From Achromobacter sp. RTa (lineage in GTDB: Bacteria > Pseudomonadota > Gammaproteobacteria > Burkholderiales > Burkholderiaceae_B), in NCBI RefSeq assembly GCF_000757485.1, contig NZ_JPYO01000047.1, positions 1-64,000 of the forward strand: DNA of 64,000 nucleotides, written 5' to 3'. A program made the position numbers and the translations under genes. Positions within the stretch are counted from its first letter, which is position 1. Each line of letters opens with the position of its first letter. Shown here piece after piece: positions 36,975 through 45,791 of this stretch. The notes beneath the pieces are model-generated. The model was not told where the DNA came from. It saw only the letters and a program-made list of their open reading frames with translations, and did not search any database.

Positions 36975-37145
36975 GGGTAAGCCTCCTGGCATTGAAAGTC
37001 GGCGCAAATCCTAGCATGGGCCCCGGCGGGGCCGGCGCTAGGCAAGCCCGGCGCGGCGCGCTAGCATGAAAGCGTAGCCGCAAGGGCGCCCGGGCGCACG
37101 CCGCCGGCCCGTTTCGCGGCGCCCGCAGCCAAACGGAGCGCGCTC

Positions 37146-37751
37146 ATGAAGACGATCCAGAACTACGTCCCCCCGGATGCCCGGTCCCTGCGGTGCCTGC
37201 AGGACAGGCTGGGATACAGCGACGCACGCATGACGGAGCTGGCGGGCCTGGACGCCGCCACCCCGTGGTCCGGTTTTGTCGGCGGCCCCGAGCCGCGCTC
37301 GCTGGGCCGGCAACGCCTGTTCTTCGTGGCGGCCCGCCTCGCCCTGGACGAAGACGCCTGGCAGCGCGTGCTGGCCTCCATGCACGAGCTGGGCGCCCGC
37401 TTCGACTATGCGGAACCGCAGGCCGCCAGCGCCCCGCCGGCCCCGGAGCCCGCCGCGGACGAAGAGCGCAAGTTCGGCATGCTGCTGATCAGCCGCAACG
37501 GGTCTTTCCACGAAATGGAGCAGCTGCGCGAATTCGCGCATTTCGCCCATGAACTCGACGTCAGCCGCTTCGTGCATTCCGCCTTCTACGACAGCGACAT
37601 CGATCTCTGCCGCTTCAGCTTCGCCGACCATGACGGCCTGGACGCCGCCAGCCGCGACCGCATCTTCGACGCGGCGCGCAAGACCATCACCCGATTCGAG
37701 TTCGATGGCCGCATCTACCAGGGCGGCATTCCGCCGGAATCGGACGGCTAG
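37146..37751 (+). CDS. Hypothetical protein with XRE-like N-terminal region
   Basis: In this 201-residue protein the first 70 residues (LQDRLGYSDARMTELAGLDAATPWSGFVGGPEPRSLGRQRLFFVAARLAL) resemble a variant XRE-type HTH found in single-copy regulators. The remainder is acidic and helical with a FHEMEQLREFAHFAHELDVSRF segment and a C terminus rich in Phe and Asp. The upstream site is GGAGCG. There is no partner gene that would mark it as an antitoxin. DNA binding is inferred only. Confidence 0.6.
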   Translation: MKTIQNYVPPDARSLRCLQDRLGYSDARMTELAGLDAATPWSGFVGGPEPRSLGRQRLFFVAARLALDEDAWQRVLASMHELGARFDYAEPQAASAPPAPEPAADEERKFGMLLISRNGSFHEMEQLREFAHFAHELDVSRFVHSAFYDSDIDLCRFSFADHDGLDAASRDRIFDAARKTITRFEFDGRIYQGGIPPESDG

Positions 37752-37846
37752 GCCGGGTTCGCGCGGACGCCGCATTGACGCAGGCCGGCCGGGCCCTGTA
37801 CCGTCGGCAGTCTCGCCCCCCGCGCCCAACGCCACCGCCCAAACGC

Positions 37847-38305
37847 ATGAACGAAAGACTCGACGCCATCGACCGGCAATTGCTCAGCCTGCTGCAAGCC
37901 AATGCGCGCGAGCCCGCCGCCATTCTGGCGCGCAAGCTCGGGCTGGCCCGCACCACCGTGGTGGCGCGCATCGCCCGGCTGGAACGCGAACACATCGTGG
38001 CCGGCTATGGCGTGCGCCTGGGACGCCTGCTGGAAGAAGCCGCGGTGCGCGCCTATTGCTTCATCAGCGTGCTGCCCAAGACGCCGGCCGCCGTGATCCG
38101 CGAGCTCGAAAAGATGCCCGAAGTGGAGGAAGTGTCGTCCGTCAGCGGACCGTACGATTACCTGATCTTCCTGCGCTGCGAAACCCATGAGCAGCTCGAC
38201 GGGCTGCTGGACCGGATCGGGCTCATCGATGGCGTCAAGCAGACGCAGACCTCCATCGTCCTCAGCCGCAAGGTGGACCGCCGCAGCGCCGTGGGCGCGC
38301 CGTGA
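37847..38305 (+). CDS. Lrp/AsnC family transcriptional regulator
   Basis: This 152-residue protein has an N-terminal HTH (MNERLDAIDRQLLSLLQANAREPAAILARKLGLARTTVVARIARLEREHIVAGYGVRLG, about residues 1-60) and a C-terminal RAM domain (AYCFISVLPKTPAAVIRELEKMPEVEEVSSVSGPYDYLIFLRC) that binds amino acids and makes octamers. The start at 37847 gives the usual family N terminus. The effector and target are unknown. It is followed 42 bp later by a small lipoprotein gene. Confidence 0.92.
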   Translation: MNERLDAIDRQLLSLLQANAREPAAILARKLGLARTTVVARIARLEREHIVAGYGVRLGRLLEEAAVRAYCFISVLPKTPAAVIRELEKMPEVEEVSSVSGPYDYLIFLRCETHEQLDGLLDRIGLIDGVKQTQTSIVLSRKVDRRSAVGAP

Positions 38306-38347
38306 AATGATGGTGTAATGATGTCTACCGCGATTTCAGGACCCTCC

Positions 38348-38656
38348 ATGCTTGCTCGTCTTGCCCCCGCCGCCGCCCTGCTCGCCTTGCTGGCCGCCTG
38401 TTCCAGCATGAGCGAGGTCACCCCCGTCGGCAAGGACACCTACAGCGTCACCTACAGTTCCGGCACCCAGCTGCTGACGTGGGTCGAACTCAAGAACCAG
38501 ACGCTGCAACGCGCCGAACAGTACTGCCAGTCCATCGGACGCAAGCTGCAGAAACCGAAGATCACCTCCAACCATGCTACCGGCCTGGGCTCCAAGCGCG
38601 CCACGGTCACCTTCGAATGCGGCGTCATCGAGCCGCCGAAGGAAGACAAGCAGTAG
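38348..38656 (+). CDS. Putative lipoprotein
   Basis: This 102-residue protein starts MLARLAPAAALLALLAACSS; the signal peptide ends at the lipobox LAAC. The mature part is VTPVGKDTYSVTYSSGTQLLTWVELKNQTLQRAEQYCQSIGRK, which recalls small envelope lipoproteins with a helix carrying NQTLQRAEQYC. One further Cys lies in TFECGV. An upstream in-frame ATG at 38318 would add ten residues before the signal peptide. The role is unknown. Confidence 0.75.
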   Translation: MLARLAPAAALLALLAACSSMSEVTPVGKDTYSVTYSSGTQLLTWVELKNQTLQRAEQYCQSIGRKLQKPKITSNHATGLGSKRATVTFECGVIEPPKEDKQ

Positions 38657-38728
38657 CGCCATCGGCCACGGGCGGCGCCCGCGAACGGGTGTAGCATTAT
38701 CGGCATCGCAACCTCGACACCAAGCATC

Positions 38729-39709
38729 GTGAACACCTCCCTGCCCGTGGGAATCACCATGGGCGATGCCGCAGGCATCGGCCCCGAAATCGTCGTCAAG
38801 GCATGCGCCCAGGGCCTGGGCGCGCCTTGCGTGGTGTACGGCGACGCAGGCGCTCTGCGCCGCGCCGCGGCCCAGCTGGGCGCCAGGCTGACGGTGAAGG
38901 AAATCGCCGATGTCGGCGAGGCGAGCAGCGACGCAGGGCATATCGACGTCATCGCCTGCAGCCCCGCCCTGCCCGCCCACCTGCCGCTGGGGCGGATCGA
39001 TGCGGCCGCCGGACGCGCGGCCTACGACTACGTCTGCGCCGCCATCGACGACGCGCAGGCCGGCCGTATCCGCGCCATCGTCACGGCGCCTCTGAACAAG
39101 AAATCCATGCACGCCGCGGGGATCGACTACCCGGGCCACACCGAGATCCTGGCCGAGCGCTCCGCCACGCGCGACTTCGCGATGATGCTCGCCAACGACG
39201 AGTTGCGCGTGCTGCTGGTGACCATACACGTGGCGCTGGCCGACGTGATCGCGCGCATCACGCCGGAAGCCGAACTGACGGCCATGCGGCTGGCGGACAA
39301 GGCCTGCCGGCAAATGGGCATCGCGCATCCCCGGATCGCCGTGGCGGGCCTGAACCCGCATGCCGGCGAAGGCGGGAAGTTCGGACGCGAAGACATCGAC
39401 ATCATCGAACCCGCGATCGCCGCCGCGCGCGCGCAGGGCATCGACGCCAGCGGCCCCTGGCCCGGCGACACGATCTTCATGCGCGCCCGGCGCGGCGAGT
39501 TCGACATCGTCGTAGCTCAATATCACGACCAGGGCCTCATCCCGGTGAAGTACCTGGGGCTGGACCATGGCGTGAACGTGACCGTCGGGCTGCCCTTCGT
39601 GCGCACCAGCGTCGATCACGGCACGGCCTTCGACATCGCCGGCAAGGGTGTGGCCGATCACGCCTCGCTGGTGGCGGCGTTCGACCTCGCGCTCGCCATG
39701 ACTCCCTGA
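38729..39709 (+). CDS. pdxA: 4-hydroxythreonine-4-phosphate dehydrogenase
   Basis: This 326-residue enzyme of pyridoxal-phosphate synthesis oxidises 4-phosphohydroxy-L-threonine. Landmarks are GITMGDAAGIGPEIVVKA at the N terminus, NKKSMHAAGIDYPGHTEILAE (about residues 118-138, metal-binding His), AGLNPHAGEGGKFGREDIDIIEPAI and QYHDQGLIPVKYLG. The start codon is GTG. E. coli PdxA has 329 residues. No other pdx gene is adjacent. Confidence 0.96.
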   Translation: MNTSLPVGITMGDAAGIGPEIVVKACAQGLGAPCVVYGDAGALRRAAAQLGARLTVKEIADVGEASSDAGHIDVIACSPALPAHLPLGRIDAAAGRAAYDYVCAAIDDAQAGRIRAIVTAPLNKKSMHAAGIDYPGHTEILAERSATRDFAMMLANDELRVLLVTIHVALADVIARITPEAELTAMRLADKACRQMGIAHPRIAVAGLNPHAGEGGKFGREDIDIIEPAIAAARAQGIDASGPWPGDTIFMRARRGEFDIVVAQYHDQGLIPVKYLGLDHGVNVTVGLPFVRTSVDHGTAFDIAGKGVADHASLVAAFDLALAMTP

Positions 39710-39866
39710 ACGCGGCAAGCGCCGCGTTCCCATCGATATCCCCGTCAAAGCCGCGCCTTGCGCGCGGCCGACACCTGCCTGTCAGGAAGCCGGGCCGCCC
39801 CGGGTCTACAATACGCCCCGTTTCCGGCGCCTTGCGGCGCTTTCCGTCCGTCCCCCGATCCCTCCA

Positions 39867-40844
39867 ATGTCACGCCTTGCCCGCCTTCTTCCCGACCGCT
39901 TCACCCTCTACCTGATCTGCACCGTCGTCATCGCCAGCATCCTGCCCGCCCATGGGCAAGGCGTGGTCGTGTTCGGATGGATCACCAACATCGCGGTCGG
40001 CCTGCTGTTTTTCCTGCACGGGGCGCGGCTGTCCCGCGAAGCGATCATCGCCGGCCTGACGCACTGGAAGCTCCACCTGACGATCTTCTCGGCGACTTTC
40101 CTGATGTTTCCCGTGCTGGGCCTGGCGCTCAAGCCCGTGCTGGAACCGCTGGTCACGCCCGAACTGTACCTGGGCATCCTGTTCCTGTGCTGCCTGCCCG
40201 CCACCGTGCAATCAGCCATCGCGTTCACTTCGATGGCCCGCGGGAACGTGCCCGCCGCCGTGTGCAGCGCGTCGGCCTCCAGCCTGCTGGGCATCTTCCT
40301 GACGCCCCTGCTGGTGGGCACCGTGGTGGCCAACGCGGGCAGCGCGCCGGTGTCGTTCGACGCCGTCGTCAAGATCATGCTGCAGTTGCTGCTGCCCTTC
40401 GTGCTTGGCCAATTCGCCCGCCGCTGGATCGGCGCCTGGGTCCACAAGCGCAAGGCCATGCTGAAGTTCGTCGACCAGGGCTCCATCCTGCTGGTGGTGT
40501 ACACGGCGTTCTCCGAGGCCATCAATGAAGGCCTGTGGAGCTCCACGCCCATTCCGGCACTGCTCGGGCTGGTCGTGTGCTGCGCCGTGATCCTGGCGCT
40601 GGCGCTGGGCTTGTCCGCCCTGGCCGGCAAGGCGCTGGGCTTTAACGTCGAAGACCGCATCACACTGCTGTTCTGCGGCTCGAAGAAAAGCCTGGCCAGC
40701 GGAATCCCGATGGCGCAGGTGCTGTTCGCCGGCCACGCCGTAGGCGCAATCGTGCTGCCGCTGATGCTGTTCCACCAGATCCAGCTGATGGTCTGCGGCG
40801 TGCTTGCCGCGCGCTTCGGTCAGCGGCCGGAGAGCGATGGCTAG
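39867..40844 (+). CDS. SBF-like (bile acid:sodium symporter superfamily) transporter
   Basis: This 325-residue integral membrane protein has about nine or ten membrane segments. The N-terminal part (LLPDRFTLYLICTVVIASILPAHGQG) and the motif LFLCCLPATVQSAIAFTSMARGNVPAAVCSA (about residues 110-140) match SBF-like proteins (PF13593 type). A later CGSKKSLASGIPMAQVLF segment fits the second core repeat. The substrate is not predictable. The 3' end faces the 113-bp repeat array, beyond which dnaB converges. Confidence 0.88.
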   Translation: MSRLARLLPDRFTLYLICTVVIASILPAHGQGVVVFGWITNIAVGLLFFLHGARLSREAIIAGLTHWKLHLTIFSATFLMFPVLGLALKPVLEPLVTPELYLGILFLCCLPATVQSAIAFTSMARGNVPAAVCSASASSLLGIFLTPLLVGTVVANAGSAPVSFDAVVKIMLQLLLPFVLGQFARRWIGAWVHKRKAMLKFVDQGSILLVVYTAFSEAINEGLWSSTPIPALLGLVVCCAVILALALGLSALAGKALGFNVEDRITLLFCGSKKSLASGIPMAQVLFAGHAVGAIVLPLMLFHQIQLMVCGVLAARFGQRPESDG

Positions 40845-40905
40845 AGGTACAAGTGTCAGACACCCACGGCGGGATGATCGAGGCTAGTGCCCGACACCCC
40901 CTTAT

Positions 40906-41652
40906 GAAGCTAGTGTCTGACACCCAGGACGGCCGGCCTCGGGCCGCAAGGCCATCTCGTACGGGTGTCAGACACTGGCGCAGGCCGGTTTCTCCGGCCT
41001 GATGCCTGGCAGCCTCATGAAGCTAGTGTCTGACACCCGGGACGGCCGGCCTCGGGCCGCAAGGCCATCTCGTACGGGTGTCAGACACTGGCGCAGGCCG
41101 GTTTCTCCGGGCTGATGCCTGGCAGCCTCATGAAGCTAGTGTCTGACACCCGGGACGGCCGGCCTCGGGCCGCAAGGCCATCTCGTACGGGTGTCAGACA
41201 CTGGCGCAGGCCGGTTTCTCCGGGCTGATGCCTGGCTGCCTCATGAAGCTAGTGTCTGACACCCAGGACGGCCGGCCTCGGGCCGCAAGGCCATCCCGTA
41301 CGGGTGTCAGACACTGGCGCAGGCCGATTTCTCTAGGCTGATGCCTGGCTGCCTCGTGAAGCTAGTGTCTGTGACACCCTTACGGGAAGATCGTACGGAC
41401 TGAAGGGATCCAGCCGGGTGTCAGACACTGGCGCAGGCCGATTTCTCCGGGCTGATGCCTGGCAGCCTCATGAAGCTAGTGTCTGACACCCTTACGGGAA
41501 GATCGCACGGATTGAAGGGATCCAGCCGGGCGTCAGACACTGGCGCAGGCCGATTTCTCCGGGCTGATGCCTGGCAGCCTCGTGAAGCTAGTGTCTGACA
41601 CCCTTACGGGAAGATCGTACGGATTGAAGGAATCCAGCCGGGTGTCAGACAC
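40906..41652. repeat. Array of about 6.6 copies of a 113-bp unit with two core variants
   Basis: Units begin with GAAGCTAGTGTCTGACACCC at 40906, 41019, 41132, 41245, 41358, 41472 and 41583 (spacings 113, 113, 113, 113, 114, 111; the last copy is cut short). Each holds AGTGTCTGACACCC opposite GGGTGTCAGACACT, a 14-bp inverted repeat, so each can fold into a hairpin. The first four units have a core with GGACGGCCGGCCTCGGGCCG; the last three have TTACGGGAAGATCG. A degenerate partial copy lies at about 40850-40905. The array fills the space between convergent SBF-like and dnaB genes. Confidence 0.92.
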
Positions 41653-41665
41653 CGAGCGCTATCAA

Positions 41666-43048
41666 TCAATACATATCCCGCGGCTGCGCGCCGGAGAAAT
41701 TCAGGAAGCGCGTGCTGGACCCTTGGAAGGTCAGACGCACGGTGCCGATCGGGCCGTTACGCTGCTTGCCGATGATGATCTCGGCCGTGCCCTTGTCCGG
41801 CGAATCCGGGTTGTAGACCTCGTCGCGGTAAATGAAGAGGATCACGTCCGCGTCCTGTTCGATAGCGCCGGATTCCCGCAGGTCGCTCATCACCGGGCGC
41901 TTGTTGGGGCGCTGTTCCAGGCTGCGGTTCAACTGCGACAGCGCGATCAGCGGACAGTTCAATTCCTTGGCCAGGCCCTTGAGCGAGCGGCTGATTTCCG
42001 ACACTTCGGTGGCCCGGTTCTCGCCCGAGCCATTGCCCGACATGAGCTGCAGGTAGTCGATGATGATCAGGCCGAGCTGGCCGCACTGGCGCGCCAGGCG
42101 GCGCGCGCGGGCGCGCACTTCCATGGGGCTGAGCGCGGGGGACTCGTCGATGTAGACCTGGGCATCCTGCATCAGCTGCACCGCGTGGGTCACGCGCGGC
42201 CAGTCCTCGGCGATGAGCTTGCCGGTACGCATGCGGTGCTGGTCCAGCAGGCCGACCGAGCCCAGCATACGCATGGCCAGCTGCACCGCGCCCATTTCCA
42301 TCGAGAACACCGCCACGGGCAGCCCTTCCTCGATGGCCACGTGCTCGCCGATGTTCATGGAAAAAGAGGTCTTGCCCATGGACGGACGGCCGGCCACGAT
42401 GATCAGGTCGCCGCCCTGCATGCCGGACGTCATCTTGTCCAGGTCGGTAAAGCCGGTAGGCACGCCCGTCACGTCGGACGTGCTTTCGCGGTGGTAGAGC
42501 TCGTCGATGCGCTCGACCACCTGCGTCAGCAGCGGCTGGATCTCCTGGAAGCCGGCGGCGCCACGCGCGCCCTCCTGGGCGATCTGGAACACCTTGGATT
42601 CGGCCTCGTCCAGCAGCTGGCGCGCTTCCTTGCCCTGCGGATTCATGGCTGCAGAGGAAATTTCGTCGGCGATCGACACCAGCTTGCGCAGCATGGCGCG
42701 TTCGCGCACGATCTCGCCGTAGCGCCGGATGTTGGCGGCCGAAGGCGTGTTGTGCGCCAGCGCGTTCAGGTATGCCAGGCCGCCGGAATCTTCGGCCTTG
42801 CCGGCGCTGACCAGCGACTCGTGGACCGTGATGACGTCGGCCGGGCGCGCCAACCCGATCAGGCGGGCGATGTGGTGCCAGATCAGCCGGTGATCGTGGC
42901 GGTAGAAGTCCTCTTCGACCAGCACGTCGGCGATTCGGTCCCAGGCCGCGTTATCGAGCAGCAGGCCGCCCAGAACCGACTGCTCCGCCTCGATGGAATG
43001 GGGAGGAACGCGCAGGTATTCGAGCTGGGGATCGGCAGGTGTATTCAT
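41666..43048 (-). CDS. dnaB: Replicative DNA helicase DnaB
   Basis: This 460-residue hexameric helicase has an N-terminal domain (about residues 8-110; [21 protein letters not shown]) and a RecA-like C-terminal domain with Walker [16 protein letters not shown] (about 224-238) and Walker B [46 protein letters not shown]-like motifs follow. No intein interrupts the motor. Its start overlaps the upstream kinase-like gene by 4 bp, and its stop is about 15 bp from the 113-bp repeat array. Confidence 0.97.
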   Translation of the reverse strand: [460 protein letters not shown]

Positions 43049-43884
43049 GGCTTCAATAGTAACGGCTGCAGGATGTCCGCGACGCGGAAGAACCCCTGGA
43101 TATCGCGTGAGGGCACGCGTCCCAGCACGACCCGCAAGGGTGCGGCGATAAAGCAGAGGAGCCGCGCCAGGCGCGTAAGGCGGGCCTTGACCTCGGGATC
43201 CGGGTTGTGCTCGAAATAAACGTCGAGCGCCAGTTTACCCAGCGTCCGGGCCGCGTCGTCGGGCAACTTCCGCAACGACGCCAGCGAGGCCAGCATCTGG
43301 AACAGATCATAGGCCTGGGCAAGCGGACGCGACAGGGTCGAACCGATATTCTCTTCGAAATCGATGCGCCACAGCTCGCCGTCCTGCAGCGTGACGTTCC
43401 TGATCTGCGCGCCGCCGTGCCACATGCCCCGGGCATGGAACGAGGCCAGATCGGCCGCGGCCGCCCGGGCCAGCCAGAGCCTCGAGGTCGTGTCTTCGTT
43501 GCGGATCAGGTCGGCCAGGTCCTCGCCCACGTACTCCAGCACGAGCAGGCCCTGCTCCTGCCACCACACCTCGGGAACGCGGCAACCGGCTTTCAGCAGC
43601 TGGCCGAGCCGTTGCGATTCGTGCGCCAGGCCATTGCGCAGCAACACGCCGGGCCGCGGGAATTCACCCAGGAAAAGCTTGCATCCCATGCCCAGGAACA
43701 GGGCGCGCGCATAGCGCATGACGTAGCTGACGCCCCGGCCGAAGCTGGGGCGGCGACGCTTGATGATGCAGCGCACGCCGTCTATGGTCACATCCCGCAC
43801 CGAGGGCTCACGCGACGCGTCCACGCTGTCGAGCCAGGCTCGTAAGCCGGGAGGGGCGTTGTGATGGACGGGTGGCTGGGTCAA
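43045..43884 (-). CDS. Kinase-fold protein of the BUD32/Kdo-kinase type
   Basis: This protein of about 279 residues shows kinase-fold features: a nucleotide loop region with CIIKRRRP, a central helix AHESQRLGQLLKAGCRVPEVWWQEQGLLVLEYVGEDLADLI, the catalytic-loop-like HGGAQIRNV and the metal-loop-like WRIDFEENIG. It resembles BUD32/RIO/LPS-core heptose-Kdo kinases more than classical protein kinases. The TTG at 43884 is the likely start because the first in-frame TTG (43923) falls within the rplI terminator. The stop overlaps dnaB by 4 bp. The substrate is unknown. Confidence 0.75.
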   Translation of the reverse strand: MTQPPVHHNAPPGLRAWLDSVDASREPSVRDVTIDGVRCIIKRRRPSFGRGVSYVMRYARALFLGMGCKLFLGEFPRPGVLLRNGLAHESQRLGQLLKAGCRVPEVWWQEQGLLVLEYVGEDLADLIRNEDTTSRLWLARAAAADLASFHARGMWHGGAQIRNVTLQDGELWRIDFEENIGSTLSRPLAQAYDLFQMLASLASLRKLPDDAARTLGKLALDVYFEHNPDPEVKARLTRLARLLCFIAAPLRVVLGRVPSRDIQGFFRVADILQPLLLKP

Positions 43885-43921
43885 GGAGGCCTCTGAGGAA
43901 ATGCCGCGCCCGATACAAGGC

Positions 43922-43954
43922 AAAAAAAAGCCGGCGCGCGGGCCGGCTTTTTTT
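43922..43954 (-). terminator. Rho-independent terminator of the rpsF-rplI operon
   Basis: Stem AGCCGGC/GCCGGCT with loop GCGCGG is flanked by A8 and T7. It lies 17 bp after rplI and separates the ribosomal genes from the kinase-dnaB pair. Confidence 0.88.
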
Positions 43955-43970
43955 CACTGCCGGTACCGGC

Positions 43971-44426
43971 TTAGGACAGTTCGCCTTCGACCAGGACCGT
44001 CACGTCGACCAGAACGTCGGCGTGCAGGGCAACCTGGATCGGGAACTCGCCGACCGACTTCAGTTGGCCGGTGGGCATGCGCACCTGGGCCTTTTCGACG
44101 GCTTCGAAACCAGCCTTGCGCAGGCCGTCGGCGACGTCGGCGTTCGTGACCGAGCCGAACAGACGGCCGTCGACGCCAGCCTTCTGAACGACCTTCAGCT
44201 GGAAGCCGGACAGGCGCTCGCCCAGGGCCTGGGCGGCGGCCAGCTTTTCAGCCTGGGCCTTTTCCAGCTCGGCGCGGCGGGCTTCGAATTCCTTCATGGC
44301 GGCGTCGGTTGCGCGACGGGCCTTCTTCTGGGGGATCAGGAAGTTGCGGGCGTAGCCATCACGCACGCGGACGACTTCGCCGAGGTTACCCAGGTTGACG
44401 ACTTTTTCGAGCAGAATAACTTGCAT
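43971..44426 (-). CDS. rplI: 50S ribosomal protein L9
   Basis: This 151-residue protein has the L9 N-terminal RNA-binding signature [40 protein letters not shown], followed by the long connecting helix and the C-terminal domain. It binds 23S rRNA at the base of the L1 stalk. It is the last gene of rpsF-priB-rpsR-rplI and has a strong terminator. The spacing to rpsR is 14 bp. Confidence 0.98.
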   Translation of the reverse strand: MQVILLEKVVNLGNLGEVVRVRDGYARNFLIPQKKARRATDAAMKEFEARRAELEKAQAEKLAAAQALGERLSGFQLKVVQKAGVDGRLFGSVTNADVADGLRKAGFEAVEKAQVRMPTGQLKSVGEFPIQVALHADVLVDVTVLVEGELS

Positions 44427-44440
44427 TTCAGTGCCCCGGA

Positions 44441-44713
44441 TTAGTTGTGGTTGTCGGTGTAAGGCAACAGGGCCAGGAAGCGCGCGCGCTTGATGGCGGT
44501 GTCCAGCTGGCGCTGGTAGATTGCCTTGGTGCCGGTCAGGCGAGCCGGGATGATCTTGCCGTTTTCTTGCACGAAGTCGCGCAGGGTGTCCAGATCCTTG
44601 TAGTCGATCTCTTCCACACCGGCTGCGGTGAAGCGGCAGAACTTACGACGCTTGAAGAGCGGGTTCTGCTGCGTGAATTTGCGTTTTTCCTTGCGTTTTC
44701 CGAAGAAAGCCAT
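44441..44713 (-). CDS. rpsR: 30S ribosomal protein S18
   Basis: This 90-residue protein has an N-terminal extension [20 protein letters not shown], followed by the S18 core [66 protein letters not shown]. It sits with S6 on the 30S platform. It is 109 bp downstream of priB, reading the same way. Length and sequence are normal for the betaproteobacterial form. Confidence 0.98.
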   Translation of the reverse strand: MAFFGKRKEKRKFTQQNPLFKRRKFCRFTAAGVEEIDYKDLDTLRDFVQENGKIIPARLTGTKAIYQRQLDTAIKRARFLALLPYTDNHN

Positions 44714-44822
44714 GATATGTGCCTCTTTGTTTGAGGGGACTGGGTTTTACCCGAATCGGGCCCGAATCCCCATAACCTATCCGTATTCAGAAGGCGCTCA
44801 TCGCGCCACTTGCTCATTCCCT

Positions 44823-45146
44823 TCAGGCCACCACCGGATCGCGTCCAGCACTGCCACCGATCTTGCGCGCCTGCTGCAAATGCAGCTTGACCTTCACCGA
44901 GTCCTTGCGGGCGGGAGCCAGAAACCCCTGCACCAGCAATTCGGACCCTAACGCGGTGTTCTTCAACAGCAACGCCAGATCGCCCAACGCCACGGCCGTG
45001 ATCGTCAATTCGACGCGGCGCGGAAGGCCGGCTTCAATGACTTCGGACTCGTGGGCCAGCAGCATTTCCAGCGCTGGCAGTCCGGCGGGAGTATGGCGCA
45101 AAGGCTCGCATTCGATAACGCGGGCGCTGAGTTCCAGCTTGTTCAT
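44823..45146 (-). CDS. priB: Primosomal replication protein N
   Basis: This 107-residue OB-fold protein binds single-stranded DNA and helps restart replication with PriA and DnaT. The start [40 protein letters not shown] and the C-terminal [30 protein letters not shown] are the PriB pattern. It lies between rpsF and rpsR as in most beta- and gammaproteobacteria. The ATG at 45146 is preferred over the upstream in-frame start at 45170. Confidence 0.93.
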   Translation of the reverse strand: MNKLELSARVIECEPLRHTPAGLPALEMLLAHESEVIEAGLPRRVELTITAVALGDLALLLKNTALGSELLVQGFLAPARKDSVKVKLHLQQARKIGGSAGRDPVVA

Positions 45147-45197
45147 CCTGCCAGGCACCGAGGGGACCACATGGGAAGAGCTCTGCGTGAGCCCTGC

Positions 45198-45572
45198 TTA
45201 CTCGGCCTGAGCCGCGGTCGCTTCCGCCGAAGCCTTGCGGGCTTCTTCGCGCTCGACCGACTTCATCATGATCGAGGGAGCGGTCTGGGCCTTCTTGGTC
45301 TTGATGACCAGGTGGCGCAGCACGGCGTCGTTGTAGCGGAACGAGTGTTCCAGCTCATCCAGCGTGGCTTGGCCGCACTCGATGTTCAGGCAGACGTAGT
45401 GAGCCTTGACGAGCTTCTGGATCGGGTAGGCCAGTTGGCGGCGGCCCCAGTCTTCCAGGCGGTGAACCGAGCCGCCTTGGCCCGTGACCAGCGCTTGGTA
45501 ACGCTCGACCATGGCGGGCACTTGCTCGCTTTGGTCGGGGTGAACGATAAACACCACTTCGTAGTGACGCAT
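45198..45572 (-). CDS. rpsF: 30S ribosomal protein S6
   Basis: This 124-residue protein begins [25 protein letters not shown], has [27 protein letters not shown] and ends in an Ala/Glu-rich tail that varies among species. It pairs with S18 on the 30S platform. It is the first gene of the operon, and AAGGAG precedes the ATG by 8 bases. About 220 bp separate it from the next gene upstream (45573-45791); no clear promoter was assigned there. Confidence 0.98.
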   Translation of the reverse strand: MRHYEVVFIVHPDQSEQVPAMVERYQALVTGQGGSVHRLEDWGRRQLAYPIQKLVKAHYVCLNIECGQATLDELEHSFRYNDAVLRHLVIKTKKAQTAPSIMMKSVEREEARKASAEATAAQAE

Positions 45573-45791
45573 GAGTAAAACTCCTTGAGGATGTCTTGCT
45601 GGCCGGGCGTCCTGCATCCGCGCTTTCCATCACGGATGTTCACTGCGCATGGATGTTTTCACGCGCAAAAACGGATGACGCCGGCCCGCAAGGGGCAGCC
45701 CGCTGCCCAAAAAACCATGGGCGGTCGAGCAAGAAAGCTCTCGATTATCGCCGATCAGGCTGCTCGGCGCAAGCCACACTGCCCTGAACAA

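Noticed and set aside
40906-41652. CRISPR-like array of repeats near dnaB
   Set aside because: Units are contiguous 113-bp copies, not short repeats with unique spacers. Only two core types recur, and no cas gene is present.
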